A stretch of 64,000 nucleotides of DNA from Chrysemys picta bellii (taxonomy: Eukaryota > Chordata > Testudines > Emydidae). Numbering within the stretch: position 1 is the first letter of the stretch; every line of letters begins with the position of its first letter. The stretch lies in NCBI RefSeq assembly GCF_011386835.1, contig NC_088805.1, positions 17,914,836 through 17,978,835 of the forward strand, in the 5' to 3' direction. Shown here in pieces: positions 11,121 through 24,164 of this stretch. Made by a program: the position numbers and the translations under genes. The notes under the pieces are model-generated. The model did not search any database. It was not told where the DNA came from and saw only the letters and a list, made by a program, of their open reading frames with translations.

Positions 11121-14100
11121 AAATCAATAGGCTTATGCCCATCGATGCCTAGAACATCCCTGGAAATTTTGGAGTTGATACGATGCAGTGTTCTGCCATC
11201 AAGTTGCAAGTTAGACCTCACTATCCCCAGCCAAAAAACCTCCCTTCAAAATACTGTACTTTAAAAAAAAAAAGTATGTTTTTATTTAAAATAAATAAAA
11301 TAAATAAAAATCACCAGATGATCCACAGAGTGGGAACACATGCAATAAAAATGTTCTCTCTCATTGCAGAGCTGCTTCTATAAGCAGCTCATAGAAGGAA
11401 TTGCCAATGCAAATACAAGGCATTCAGTCACATCCTATACTTTGGAAAGCTACAGCAATTTCACCAGATTTGAGAGTCTCTTGATCTAAACAAGAAACAG
11501 AATTTCAGAGACCGCTCAGTCAGCTTGGATGAGAGAGATCAACTAGTGAAGAATCAATTTCCAAAGTCAAGATATCATCAAAAGTCAACATGCTGAAGGA
11601 AAACATCTATTAATACATTTTTGTATTAAGCTGAGACAAATAATGGAGCCTTCTTCATTTCAAACATAAAAGCCTGTTAAAAAGATTGATTTGCACAAAG
11701 AAGTTACAGCAACAATCGGTATCGTGTATAACTCCACCTATCTGACCAAGTGACTAACAAGTCACTCCAGCTAATGCCATTTTATGCAAAATATCTGGAG
11801 TTTGCTTCCACACACACGGAAAACCCAGCCTCTCATTTAATTCAATGTTCTCTGTGAACAATGATTCACATCCTTCAGTATTTACAGCGTACTAGTGTTT
11901 ATCAATTGCTCACAAGCGTAAATCAAATTACTTTATTCAGAAAAAGTCTAGTTAAAGTTACCCATCAATAAATTAGTTTGTAGAAAACTGGTATTTATTT
12001 GCCAAGAGCAAGGAGCATTACAAAGCATAGAGCTCCATTTGGTAAATTAAAGGAAATCCTCTGGGTAATCAGATCATTCAATTCTGATTGTAAACCACAA
12101 TATTGTAACAGATGCTCGGTATACTCTTATAGCAGTGTTTTGGAACGGAAGAATATCAGATAACCCGTTCTATGACCCTGGTGGTAGAAGAAGATGTTAC
12201 AGCTGTTCTTAATCCTGGCTTTTTAAATCTTGTTGACATAATTCATTGTGCTTTTGGATCCATAATATCTTGCAAAGCTCTGCAGTTTCCTGGTTTATAA
12301 GCCTGCCCTGCCTATTCACTGGGTGAAAAGATTTTTGCTGACTTCATGTATCATCAGTTGCAAACATCAGGGACTAATAATTTTCACTGCTAAAGAGTTA
12401 GGCTGAAAATACAAAGTAGAAAAAAATATGCACGCGCCTGAAAGAGATAGGAGACATTTTGATACCATGAATATATTACATTGACTATTGAAGATACTTG
12501 TAAAGGTATATATTCTACTAATGAAAACTGGGGAACTTTAAAGAACAGAAATAGAGTATATACATCTACAGCACTAAAAAAAGTGATAGAATACTGCATG
12601 ACAGTTTGTGAACATTCATTCAGGTTCTGAAATCACTGATTCAGCCATGTTCATGCCACCTCATTATTTACTATTCACAAACATCTATGGGCATAGGTTT
12701 TTGTTTGCACAACTATTTGGAAGAGCTGTTCTCTCATACAAATATTCATTCACACATAAACGTGTATATTTGTGCATGAATAAAAATATTCATTACTCAC
12801 TATTCTAGTTTGAAAAGTCTCAGTCAAACAATCAAGGAGCAGAAACAATACCTTGTCACCCAGATGACCAATCACACTTTAGAAAATGAATAATCTAAAT
12901 GAACAGTTGGTTAATATCCAATAAGCTCAAAATTGTTTGTCCAAACTATTACACAAATAGTTAGTACTAACAATATTTGCAGAAATCCATTTCAGTTTGC
13001 AAGCTATTCGCAAACAGAAAAAGGGCTGCGTTCACAATAAGATTGTTTTTTAAGGAAGAAGTCAATTAGCACATTTGCATTAATAATGGATCTTTATGCT
13101 GTCAGCTTCTCTCCAGGAATTTTCAGAAACCATATGAGCATATGTAATGGACCTACACTGAAGACGCATTTCATTATTTCCAACATACATATAATGAAGT
13201 CCAATTATATACATTTCAACTTTCATCTTTTGGAAGATTTGCCTTGTTTTCATTTCTTAAATTTCAAGATTCCATTCTAAGCACGTAATTGAAGAAAAAT
13301 AGGTTTAGTCTCAAATACAAAGCTGCACGTTCTTCCCATAGCAAAACAAGTTGGTTTGTTTTAAAAAAAAATAAAAAATAAAAAAAAGATGGACCTGCAC
13401 ACCAGATGTACTTCCTGATGGGTATTGCAGGGGACATATACCTAAGTTCACGAACACCTCTCTCTTGTTCTCCATGCACACAACCAAGCTCTAACCACTA
13501 AAAACTGACACATATCTAAAGAATATTTTAAATCACAAGCAGAATTTAAGTAGCCATGGAGGGATAAACTAAACATTCCTGACCAGACCCTGTAAGTCAG
13601 GGAAACTTCCAATGTTCTTTAGGTGAGGCAAGGACAGAATCCATCTTGAATTATTAAAGACAACCAAAAGTCACTAGCTGTCTTTTGCTGATTTTGGAAG
13701 TTCCCTGGTTTTATTTAATTCATTGGGAGCTTTGCTCACATTAGGATTGCAGAGTCAGGTCTTCAGAATAAGTAATATACGGAAGTGTCCCTTTCGGACA
13801 TAAGCAGGAATATTTTTTTTATTAATTATTATTACAGGTGATCCTGTAACACAGGCTATCTGCATTATAATATTTGGTTCATATCTTTAAACTAATCAAG
13901 AAATATAATCAAACATCAGTACAAGTTCATATACTTTAGTTTAGTTGGATTTTACAGTTAAATATCCAGAACAAAGCGCTGAAAGAATTACTCTGAGAAC
14001 ATTTGCTGTATCTCAACAGCCAAACTGTAACAAACTTTGTGATTATTTCTTTCCTTTCTTAAAGCATTAACCTGTAGTTTCGGATATTCAGCAAATTAAT

Positions 14101-14653
14101 ATGGTCAGGCACAAAATAGCTTTTGTAGCCATTTGCATCTGGTTATTACCGAGAAGATCTGCAAAAGAGCCAATTAGCTGTCAGAAACAGGTGGAGCAGA
14201 TTTTAAGATCTTTACCGTCAACCATCGAACTAGATCTCAACTGTTACTTTAATATTCTCTCTTCATCAGCGGCATATACATTGATTTGCCATCATTGTTT
14301 CCATACTGTGAGATGATAGAAATTAAATTACATTTTTTAATCCATCCTTATAACTCCGTGGGGTCTACTTTTTATCCAGCCTGAAACACTTACATCATCA
14401 ATGCACTATCAAATATATTGCAAGCACAGATGCTTGATACTCATAAGGAGGCTGACCTTGCTATCTTATCCTGAAACATGGCTTCCTTTTCTTTAAGTAC
14501 ACAAAACACATATTCAAAACTTGACAATCGCAATTTACTTTATACAGTAAATAAAAATCTGAGTCCTAGAGAAGCTCCTAAAACTAGCAAGAAGAAAACA
14601 GGTAGCAAAGTTAACAAAATGTTGTATTTAGTATACAGAGAAACATACACTAC
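11121..14653. other. No gene recognised; AT-rich unique DNA
   Basis: Long AT-rich stretch with short A/T runs (11265, 13367) and no recognisable element. Frames in this interval are under 75 codons and show no family resemblance. Confidence 0.5.
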
Positions 14654-14749
14654 CTGGGAGCCACGCATGAGGTGGGCCTAAAAGGTTTTCCCTCAGAGCA
14701 AATGTATTTGTTAATTGATCTACTGCATGAATTGCCATGCTGCCAGAGG
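14654..14749 (-). CDS. Candidate internal exon (minus), gene unknown
   Basis: On the minus strand the acceptor ...tgtatatccacag lies before 14749, and the segment ends ...CTCCCAG at 14654 followed by the donor gtagtg. The 96 bp are open in the frame beginning NCC TCT GGC, giving 31 complete residues (start SGSMAIHAVDQL, end PPHAWLP). They are also open in one other frame. I recognise no domain. Short splice-like open segments occur by chance at this scale, and this one does not join in phase with the candidate at 15529, so confidence is low. Confidence 0.22.
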
Positions 14750-15105
14750 CTGTGGATATACAGAGAGTACTGAAATGTGTCAGGATCTGGCCCCTATTTA
14801 AGAGGCTCACGAAGGCACTAAATTCAATCCCAAAACCTATCAACTCCGTTTACCGTTTTTGCTAAGTACAAAGCATTCCTTCTATATTTAAGAGAAAATT
14901 AAAAATTCTTAAAAGAAATCGAGACAAACTACATAAAAATGACCTATGCTCTTCCTTCAGATACAAGTACAGCCTCTGTTAGGAAGGGAAGGCATTTTTA
15001 GGATGTAAGACAGAAGAGACTGATCTGGATCCATCCCCTTCTAGGAGTTAAGCATCTATCACGATAGAGAGCTTCTTTCCAAATACTTACACTCCTTTAC
15101 ACTCC

Positions 15106-15111
<6 letters not shown>

Positions 15112-15164
<53 letters not shown>
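15112..15164. repeat. (TA)26 microsatellite
   Basis: An uninterrupted TA dinucleotide run of about 53 bp. It is likely polymorphic and its length in the assembly may be unreliable. Confidence 0.95.
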
Positions 15165-15165
<1 letters not shown>

Positions 15166-15528
15166 CAGCTATTCCTACCACTATCCAATTAAGCTTTAAA
15201 TCCAATGTATCCTTTCACTCCCACTCCCTTTCATCAGCATGCAGTGTAGGAGGAATATTTTTGGATTCTTACAGTGCACCTGGCACTAGCATATATGGTG
15301 ACATCATTTTCCAATGTTATTGGTTTCATTCAGAGAGACTTTTTTCCAATCACATATATAAATAATGTCAGCTGGCAGGTTCCGTGACTTTTCATTTACT
15401 GATGTAGGAGTTTTCCTTCATCGATCTGTCTATATCAGCCCAGACTGTGGGAGCACAGGGCACAGAAATCTGTCTTAGAACTGCCCTTGTGTAAACACTG
15501 CACTAGCTCAGGAAGTGGATATTCTCAC

Positions 15529-15669
15529 CCATATGCACAAGTTCTTCTCTAGAATGAAGTTCAGCTCAGAGGCTTCTGTCTTAAACCATCTCTCAGCCTC
15601 CTGTATGTGACTATGTATTAGAGCAGCTAATGACACTTTGATAGTGAACACCATACTGTCACAAGATCT
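15529..15669 (-). CDS. Candidate internal exon (minus), gene unknown
   Basis: The minus strand has a strong donor, ATATGG followed by gtgagaata, at 15529. Two possible acceptors are seen, after ...cttgcactag (exon from 15669, phase 0) or after ...cttgtgacag (from 15655). Only one frame is open through the whole segment. It gives 42-47 residues rich in charged and hydrophobic positions (contains HSHIQEAERWFKTEASEL), possibly helical. The longer form would be phase 0 at both ends and could follow the candidate at 16449. No homology is recognised; chance is a real alternative. Confidence 0.22.
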
Positions 15670-16092
15670 CTAGTGCAAGACTAGATGTTAATTTAGTCTA
15701 ACTCTCTAATTTCAGCTTTCCCTCACCTGGGCAGCATCCATTTAGCTCACTTCAGAAACCGGACAAACAACAACTATAATTACCACACCCAGTGGTGGAC
15801 TCAAGTTGCAGCGTCTAGAGCTCAGTAGTAGCCACACACCAGACAAAGCTGGCCTCCCTCTCTTCTTTTCAGATGTATTTTTAAAGTCAATATTTCTGGG
15901 ATAGAAAATTACATCTTCGCTAAATAAGCATATCATATTTCAAGATTTGACTACCACATTGTCACTATAATAATACACTGTTGAAAGCAAACTGTCCAGG
16001 CCGAGACCAGATGTTCGACCACTGCTTAGACAGATAATTGTATCGACGTGTCCAGGAATCTCATAAGTGTAGCTATACAACACCGTATAGCC

Positions 16093-16286
16093 CAGTGGTT
16101 CTCCAACTTTTTTACTGGTGACCCCTTTCACAAAGCAAGCCTCTGAGTGCGACTTTTTAATTTAATACCATTATAAATGCTGGAGGCAAAGCGGGGTTTG
16201 GGATGGAGGTTGACAGCTCGTGACCACCCCCATGTAATAACCTCGTGACCCGCTGAGGGGTCCCGACCCCCAGTTTAAGAACCCCG
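16093..16286. mobile_element. hAT MITE with perfect 8-bp target duplication
   Basis: The terminal inverted repeats are cagtggttctccaac (left) and the complement of ...tttaagaaccccg (right, reading cggggttcttaaac). The flanks are gtatagcc on both sides (16085-16092 and 16287-16294), a perfect 8-bp duplication. The inner text (gtgacccctttcac ... cgtgacccgctgagg) continues as an imperfect palindrome. At 194 bp it is too short to encode transposase, so it was moved in trans. Confidence 0.85.
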
Positions 16287-16448
16287 GTATAGCCAGTTAA
16301 TCTCAAGACACATATTGTAGGTAATGGTTAGAGATATTCCTTTAATCAGGTGGATTGGCCTAGGTCAGAATGACACAGATCTTATTTAAAAAAAAAAAAC
16401 CTATATAACTTAACAGCACGGGTTCACTAAGTATTGGCCTCTGCTCAC

Positions 16449-16580
16449 TGCTTGGTAACAAAGAGCAAGAACATGGACACACTGATGAAGGCAGATATCA
16501 CATGAAACAAGTTGAGCGGTCTCACACACGGATTGCAAACCAAACTCGGGAAGTTGTGATAAAATGAGGCATTCCATGTT
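16449..16580 (-). CDS. Candidate internal exon (minus), gene unknown
   Basis: On the minus strand the acceptor ...gtacaccactcag precedes 16580 and the donor, CAAGCA followed by gtgagcag, is at 16449. The 132 bp are exactly 44 codons in phase 0, open throughout, Cys- and Leu-rich (begins NMECLILSQLPEFGLQ, ends HVLALCYQA). Upstream on that strand is a compound CA/CG/CA microsatellite at about 16615-16653. I do not recognise a family. The sites are good, but a second frame here is also largely open, so it may be chance. Confidence 0.25.
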
Positions 16581-16654
16581 CTGAGTGGTGTACCTAGTCT
16601 GGGTGTCCACCAATACACACACACACACACCCCGCGCGCGCACACACACACACT

Positions 16655-19600
16655 CCCCATTTGCAACTACATAAAATTACGCATGGCTAAGACCTCATTT
16701 GTTCTAGAGCTTGCACACTGAGGTGCTTACGGAACCTCATGAGCCCTTGGTCATCTAAGAGTCCCGTATGGGCTCACTCAAGCCACCTGCTGATTACAGA
16801 TGTCTACGGGGAAGCTGGATAGAGCTCCTGTATATGGCCCTTGCAAAAATCTAGGACTAGTCCTGACTGAAACCACTGCACATAGGTTCAAAGTCTTTAC
16901 ACTGCAAATCACTCCCCTCTGCTCTGAGCTCTCACCAAGCTACAGTATATCATGCAAGTTAAAATGGTGACTATCTGCTTAACAACATCCACATATGATT
17001 CCAGGGGAAGAAGAAGAAGGGGATGGGGGGCGAGGGGGGAACAACCCAGAACCACACACCACCAAGGAAGTAGTTCTGAGAACATCCTCATTTAAGACCT
17101 GGACAGAAAGAAATGTAAACATAAGGATCATAGGGATAGCACAGCAGATCTGTGATCTTCCATCAAGACTTTTTGCTGTAGCCAACGAGGTGAAAGTGCT
17201 CCAAAAATAAATCTATTTATTAATCTGGGAAGCTATGTAATGTGCCCGAAAATAGCCCTCCTGCTGAGGAAACTGCAGTAGGTCGTGCTCACAAGAAATG
17301 AAGGGGGAGGGGAGACACTTATTTCACATTTTTAATCAAAGTTCTTTGTTAATCATTGCGCTGTTCCCTCTCGCACAGCATTAATTTAAGTAAAATATTC
17401 AAGCTAGTTGTGGCAAAAGTAGTATTTGCTCCTCATGTGGGCTGCAAACTGGAGACAGAGTAGGCTTGGTGTGACCTGGCTGGCAAACATGTATTTTTTT
17501 ATGCTGGGCACATGCAAAAGGCAACTTTTGAATTAATCAATATGAAGCATTAGTGTACAATGCAGTGGCTAGTAACACAGCCAATAACAAGGTGACAAGA
17601 TTTCTCTTCACTGGGATGAACGTTTTTGAAAGGTTTGCAGCATGCCACATGGAACTGGTTATGGCACTTTATCTTTCTGAGAGCCGGCAAATCTCTTCCA
17701 AATCTGTGAACTGCTGCTCTTCAAATCAGACTTTCTGCCCCTTCCAATGATTAAATCCTCTGACATACCATTTAGGAGGGAATACTTCTTTCAGACACTA
17801 GCTAAAAAGCGAGATTCAGGAACAGACTGCTGAACGTCTGTTTTTTTGGTCTGTTGATCATAGACATAGACTCTGCAAAGTGTTTGATGAAGTGCTGTGC
17901 AGTAACCATGGTGCCCACAATGCCACATCAATATATGGCTTAGTAGCCACTTGTGTACCTAAGGGTCAGCCATTCATAAAGGTACCTGCTATTTTCTGCA
18001 TAGGGACCTGTAGTCAACGGATATCTTTCTTCTGACTTCAGTAGGCTCTGGATTACCCTATATGTTGACAGAGGCATGTTTGGGTATATATTTGGTGTCA
18101 ATCCAGAAGTCATGAATGGTTAATCTCCAAGAAAATCAAATATAAACAGCTGTTAGGTCTTCTCTCTCTCCCCCCTCCCCCTTTTTAATAAAATAAAAAG
18201 AACAGTGTAAAATCCAGCTGGAGACACTATGAGTGACAGGGACAAGCCTTGTGGTATTTTTCATTTTCAGCACATCTGGGAACGCAAAGGTTATAATGAA
18301 AAAATATTGTTTCTGAGGAGTATTTTTACGTGGACACAACAGATCACAAATGCAAGATTCTTTCTTGGCATGTGTGCCACACAGCACAAACATTATGCAG
18401 CAAGAGCAACTTGTTAAACAAGAGCAAGTGTTAAATAATCCCTTGCACCATCAATTTACCACTAGAGTATAACCATCCTGTGAGCAGTTCTGAAGTCTAC
18501 ACACAGAAGGAGACGACACCCCATATACACAAGTGATTCATCTGACAGAGCTTCCACGTACTATAGTATAATCCATTTTACATGTACTGCAATCCACGTT
18601 CAAAAGAAAACAGCCCTGGAGGGATGTCACACTTTGAATGATCAGAACCCACGAGTTATTTTCATGGATGCAACCCTGGTGAGCTACTAAAAATCACCCC
18701 ATCAAAGCCAACTTTAATGACAGAATCCACTGCACGCTTACTTCAATGAAAGTCAATTCAGCATCTCTCACTCTAAAGCTATTTCAGATGGAGTGACTCA
18801 AGTGGTCCACCAGAATCCAAAGCAGAATTAGAGTATATGAAGGAGAGAGGAGGGAAAAAGGAATTAGGAACTGGGAAACAAGGGGAAATGACAATTACAT
18901 TTACAATCATCTATATATCCACAAATTGTGTAGCCAGCAGAACCAAGCTGCTTGATTTAGATTTACTGCACCTACCAATTTCTAGGCGCTTATAAAAGTA
19001 TATAGAAATAAAAAGTCTCCCTAGACCTAAAACTAAACAGTCACTGCATTACCGCAGCTGCTTCCTGCGGTATACAAAACACACCAAAAGAATCCCTCAG
19101 GAAATCTCCTCAATTGATCTTTTGCTTTTATAGTATGGAATTGTCAGATGCACCCCTTTTTTTTTCTTTACAGGCCCCTCATTTCCAGTTGCCTACATGG
19201 GAAAATAGCTATAGCTAAATTACATAAGAATAGCTATGCCACAATAACTTTCTCCCCGGCCTTCCCCGCATACACGGACATACTATTCTGAATAAGAGCA
19301 ACTTTAATTCAGATTAACTAGTTTGCTTACCCTTCAGTGTATTCTGGAATATCTATGGCAGTCCATTTCCCCTATGCAGACAAGCACCCCTGAGCAGAGT
19401 ACCAGTATAAAGCTTATGCACCAATGAAATGTAACTAAGTTTTGAGGGTGTAAGTGGGAGCTGAGTGATGCAAAGGAGTGTGTTTCATCCTCTGTAAACC
19501 AGGGTTTGATTTGTATTTTTAAAGTATTTCCAAACACAAGAATTAAGGGAAGAGGGATGGTATGAGGATTAAATAGCTGCATCTCGAGTGTGAGCAAAAG

Positions 19601-20410
19601 GTTCTCTCTCCTGTTTGAGATTTGCCTCCTGGTGGAATGTTCGGTAAAGACAAGTAACAACTATTCCTCATCATCCGATTAGCATTCTGGATTTCCTACA
19701 TGTTCTGGGAGCAGCAAGACATAACAATCTTAGCAAAAATAATCAGAAGACTGGGGAATCCAGGATACCAAATGGCTGGAGCACAGATGATTCTTTTAAT
19801 TTTGAAAGCCAGGTGACAGAGTACACATAGCATACAATACACAGCTTTATCAAGGCAACTTTCTTTCCCTCTGACTTAAACACAGACACCAATTTACGAC
19901 TCTAGACACTATACAGGACCATACAGGACTAATCAGCTGCACCATTAACAGCAGGTCAGAGGGTGGCAGAACACAGATCTAAGCTGCACAGATGCTCCTA
20001 ACACTATTTGCCTAATCATTTTATGGCACTGATAACTGCTGAAAACTTTCAGTGAAACATCCACATTTTACTATTTACCGCATTGTGGTATCAAAGATGC
20101 TGCAAGATTTCCAACACTTGAAGTACACAAAGGAAGAATATTTTCAAAAGTGCACCCAGGAGTTGGGCACCTAAGTCTTTGAAAATCTTCCTCCAAAATA
20201 AGGAGGCAGCTTTTTAATGGTGACCATGGTGCATTTTCTGTATTTGCCCTATAGTGGTCTCTTTTTTTAAAAAAATAGTGTGATGCATCATTAACTAAAG
20301 GAGGAGTGAGCTGCCCCCTTCATCTCAATGTCTGTTAACTTTAAAGCCTAGTGACCACAATTTTAAGTGCCAACTTGGTTAATTATTTTCCTGCTTATCA
20401 AATTCAGTAG
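16655..20410. other. No confirmed gene; AT-rich unique DNA
   Basis: The only splice-like signal worth recording is a strong minus-strand acceptor (tttctttctgtccag) before about 17097, opening onto a VLNEDVLRTTSL-type frame. It has no good donor. A palindromic interspersed repeat scrap (ttttcaaaagtgcaccc ... gggcacctaagtctttg) lies at about 20140-20200. Otherwise nothing is recognised. Confidence 0.45.
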
Positions 20411-20590
20411 TGTGAAGAGGTGCCCATCCCACACCTGAAGGGGCTAAGGTGGTTAGGTGGGCTAGTTAAATACCTTCAGATGCAGCCTAGGAGAGCCAGG
20501 GAGCAAGGAAGACTCATCAGAGATGAAGCTCAGCTGGATAGGAACAGGAGGGGCCTGTATAAAGCCCAGTAGCTGAGAGTAGAAGGGAGC

Positions 20591-20623
<33 letters not shown>

Positions 20624-21070
20624 TACAGTCCCTCTCTGGGTGAGAGAGGCCAGGCAGGAAGTAGCCCAGGAACATAATCAGTAAGGTTTAGGACTGTGCA
20701 GACCAATGCTGTTTGTTGTAAGGTCCCTGGGCTGAACCAAATGTAGAGGATGGGTCTGGGTTCCCACTACCTGCCACTGGGGAAGTGGCACCGTTAAGGG
20801 ACAGTGAAAGGGAAGACTGCCTGGGATACTGGGTCCCGAGAGAGCTCAATGCACACAAACCTTCTGGAAGGGGAGAACTACAGTGACTTGGCTGGAGGAC
20901 CATGCCACGAAGCAGCAGCAGTTGAGTCCTGAGAGAGGGAGAGAGAAACCGCAGGAAGGGGGGGGGGAGGAGTCAGATTGGCAGAGCTAATCCCCAGATG
21001 TGGCCAGGAGGAAGTGCTCCAGCAGTGAGCCGAGTACCCTGGGACAAGCAGAAACAACCAGCTAATAAGC
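20411..21070 (+). mobile_element. LTR-like repeat with TATA box and GA microsatellite
   Basis: The repeat starts TGTGAAGAGGTGCCCATCC at 20411. A TATA-like tgtataaagc lies at about 20557 and a (GA)n run at 20594-20622, followed by purine-rich sequence. The TG start and an early TATA box suggest a retroelement LTR. I recognise the 5' part as a turtle dispersed repeat. I did not find a clear CA end or a target duplication, so the right boundary is a guess from the composition change. No protein frame is present. Confidence 0.4.
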
Positions 21071-21130
21071 ACATCCATTATCGGTTTAGATGAGAGAAGT
21101 TACAGACTGAAGAGACCCGCTTAGGTTACC

Positions 21131-21365
21131 TAATGTATCGTCCTGCCACAGCAGGGTTGTTCAGTGATTTATTCGGTCTACAAATGTCCCAAGCAATTGG
21201 GTTTCCACCACCTCCTTCAAGCAACCATTCCAGTGTCTAACAGAGCTCTCCATTAGAAAGGATTTCCTCATTCTCTTTTCCATCTCATTTCTCCTTTTTG
21301 ATTTTGGCCCATTAATCCTAGTTTTCTGTGTAGGTGCTTATACTGCAGCCCTCACTGTGGTATCC
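21131..21365 (-). mobile_element. CR1 LINE 3' fragment (minus)
   Basis: The minus strand translates in part to a CR1-like ORF2 C-terminus: a GEMRWKRE-type stretch, then KSFLMESSVRHWN-type text, then a LKEVVET-type end. These correspond to the FFLTVRVVRHWNRLPREVV region known from CR1. It is short, 5'-truncated and decayed. A second, longer CR1 copy lies 1.5 kb away in the same orientation. Confidence 0.55.
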
Positions 21366-22806
21366 AGTTTATATCCCAGGGCTACACCAGGAGGAAAGCG
21401 AGCAACAGTGACCAACCAAGTGCACATGAGAAGAGTTCCACCACTTTTTGATTCCATTTTGACCTCTGACTGCTCTAGATCCAAAGAAAACAGTTTCACC
21501 GACAGCTGCTGCCCTGAGAATTAGGGCTCCTATGGTAACTACGAAATATTGAAGGAGCTCCACTGGAGAATGAGCACAAAATAACTACTAAGAGAGCCCT
21601 GGGAACGGCACTTAGGCTTCCCCTCCTCCACAAAGACTACAGCACTCCTGATTTCTTAGCACAAAGATGAAGCTCATTTCACCTGTCTATGCTTCATTTC
21701 CGTTTTGCATTTATATAAACTGGGAAGATGGCTGCAGATTTGCTGGCAACTTTAACATATTATTTAATGCTCACTGAACTGTGCACTTCACCTTTCTTCT
21801 AGATGGTAACTGGAGTTAGCACATGTATTGGACTGTACTGGCAGCTCAAGAACGGTTGCTGCCTTCAACTATTGCACAGCAACCTAATCTCCAGTCACAG
21901 TACACCAGCCAGAGCCCTGGATTAGAATAAAAACAGAGCACTCTAACAGACTACTGCTACCGGGTGGACAATCCCAGTGGCAACTCTGGTGACGGTGCAA
22001 ACTGATTTTGAGCTGGTAAAACAAATTTTTAAAAAATCTAAACAAAAAACAATTGACATGCAAGTTCCCATTAAGCGAGCCTGGCTCACTTCAAATCTGG
22101 TCTGTATTTTCAAGGAAAAAAGTCAACACCTTCAGTACAAGCTGTTTGTAAAGCAGCTGTATATCATCCTTCCCTGCTCAACACTTCTTAGGCATGGGAT
22201 CATCCAAAATCTGATGAGCGCCCTGAAAAACAGAATAACCATCTACCCGTACAATACTCAATTAACACACACAGAGATTACCACCAATAACTCCACTGAA
22301 AGCTGTTTAGCGTTCTCTTCTTTATACTTAAGAAATAAATGTTTCCTAAGCTATTAATGAACAAAAACATTAAAAAGCAATGAAGTTCATTTAATCCTCC
22401 ATGTTTACTACATGGAACTGCCAAACAATTTACTCAACACTTTATCGAACACCTGAGATGATGCGGATCGTTACCTCCAAAGAGCACCAGGGACATTAGC
22501 AGTAGGATTTATGGACAAGGTGGAAAAAAGTTACGATACAGGAGCTGCAGAAGCACAGCTGAGCAGTGTCCCTGGATTTTATACACAGCAATACATTTTT
22601 GGGAAGACATGACAGGAGTGGGACAGCAGGAAGGAGAGAGAAGATAAAACACAGCAAAATATTGTTAGGACTCTAAGGAGAATTTACACAATGCAGCACA
22701 TGTCAATGAAAAAATACTGCCAATCCTCTTGGCCTGTAAATTTTGTATTCCAATTGCTGTTTTGACACACAGTTTCAGGCAGCTGTGTTATAAAAAGACC
22801 TCACAC
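21366..22806. other. No gene recognised
   Basis: Unique DNA. The + strand frame over 21977-22357 (126 residues) begins without a recognisable promoter or splice context and shows no domain; I regard it as chance. A strong minus-strand donor-like site at 22473 has stops in all three frames behind it. Confidence 0.5.
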
Positions 22807-22810
22807 AGAA

Positions 22811-23900
22811 TCCATAGATGATTCCAAGGCCAGAAGGGGCCATTGTGATAATCTAGTCTGACCTCCTGTATAGCACAAGCCAGAGAACTCCCCTCTCCCC
22901 CAGATAATTTGCAGAGCATAACCCTTTAGAAAAACATCCAAGCTTGATTTAAAAATTGTCTGATAGAAAATCCACCACGACCCTTGGTAAATTGTTCCAG
23001 TGGTTAATTACTTTCACTTTACAAATCTACACCTTATTTCCAGCCTTGGATCATATTATACCTCTCTCGGTTAGACTGAAGAGCCCATTATTAAACATTT
23101 GTTCCCTATGTAGATGTTTATACATTGGAATCAAATCACCCCTTAACCTTCTCTTTGTTAAACTACATAGATTGAGCTCTTTGAGTCTAACACCACAAGT
23201 CTTTTCTTCTCATCCTTTAATCATTCTTGTGGCTCTTCTCTGAACCCTCTCCAATTTACCAACATCCTTACTGAATTGTGGGCACCAGAACTGGACACAA
23301 TATTCCAGCAGCAGTCACACCAGTGTCAAATACAGAGGTAAAACAACCTCTACTCCTACTTGAGATTCCCCTGTTTATGCATTCCAGGAGCACGTTCGCT
23401 CTTTTGGCCATATAATCACACTGGGAGTTCATGTTCAGCTGATTATCCACCATGACCCTTGAATCTTTTTGAGAGAGACTGCTTCCCAGGAGAGTCCATC
23501 CTGCAAGTATGGCCTGCACTCTTTGTTCCAAGATGTATACATTGATATGTATCCGTATTAAAATGCATAGCGTTTGCTTGCGCGCAGTTTACTAAACAAT
23601 CCAGATCACTCTGTAACAGTGACCTGTCCTCTTCATTATTTACAACTCCCCCAATTTTTGTGTCATCTGCAAACTTACCAGTGATTGGTTTATGTTTTCT
23701 CCCAGGTCATTCATAAAAAAAGTGTTAAATACCATCAGGCCAAGAACCAATCCCTGTGGGACCCCACTGGAAACACACTCACTTGATAAAATGTAATTGT
23801 AAACGGAGAATGGTTGAGGTCTATCAGCCAGTTTTTAATCCATTTAATGTGTGCAGTGTTAATTTTATATTGGTCCAGTATTTTAAATCAAAATCCCACA
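22811..23900 (-). mobile_element. CR1 LINE, 3' third with ORF2 remnant (minus)
   Basis: The minus strand reads through the C-terminal part of CR1 ORF2. From about 23530 downward it gives VMVDNQLNMNSQCD, KRANVLLECINRGISSRSR and, after a frameshift, [17 protein letters not shown] and [14 protein letters not shown]. These are the signature blocks that follow the reverse transcriptase domain in CR1. The 3' end at about 22811 has the CR1-type tail (ggaatcatctatggattc on the minus strand). The copy is 5'-truncated near 23900 and has several frameshifts and stops, so it is inactive. Confidence 0.88.
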
Positions 23901-24164
23901 GTCTGATTGAAGTTTCAGTGAAGGAATTATCTTGATTTTAGGACACTACACTTATTTGATCAAATAGCCCAGATTTAGCACTGGGGGGCAAAATTCATCT
24001 CTAGCACATCTGGATTGATTTCAATGAAGTTGCATTCACTTAAGGGCTGAATTTGTCTTCAAGTGTTTATTGCAAGATTAAGTGGCAAAAGAATGGGGGA
24101 TGTGGAAGGGGGGCAGAAGACCCTAGATTGTAATATTAAATCTTGGATGACAACCCAAGCTGAC

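Noticed and set aside
19331..19371. 41-bp minus-strand exon-like segment with a strong gtaagc donor
   Set aside because: Frame is open only with the inner acceptor, which lacks a pyrimidine tract; too short to carry weight.
21977..22357. 126-residue + strand frame
   Set aside because: Ordinary AT-rich DNA, no recognised family, no promoter or splice evidence; length is within chance for 64 kb.
22473..22550. Minus-strand donor-like site (GGAG then gtaacg)
   Set aside because: All three frames of the segment before it contain stops.
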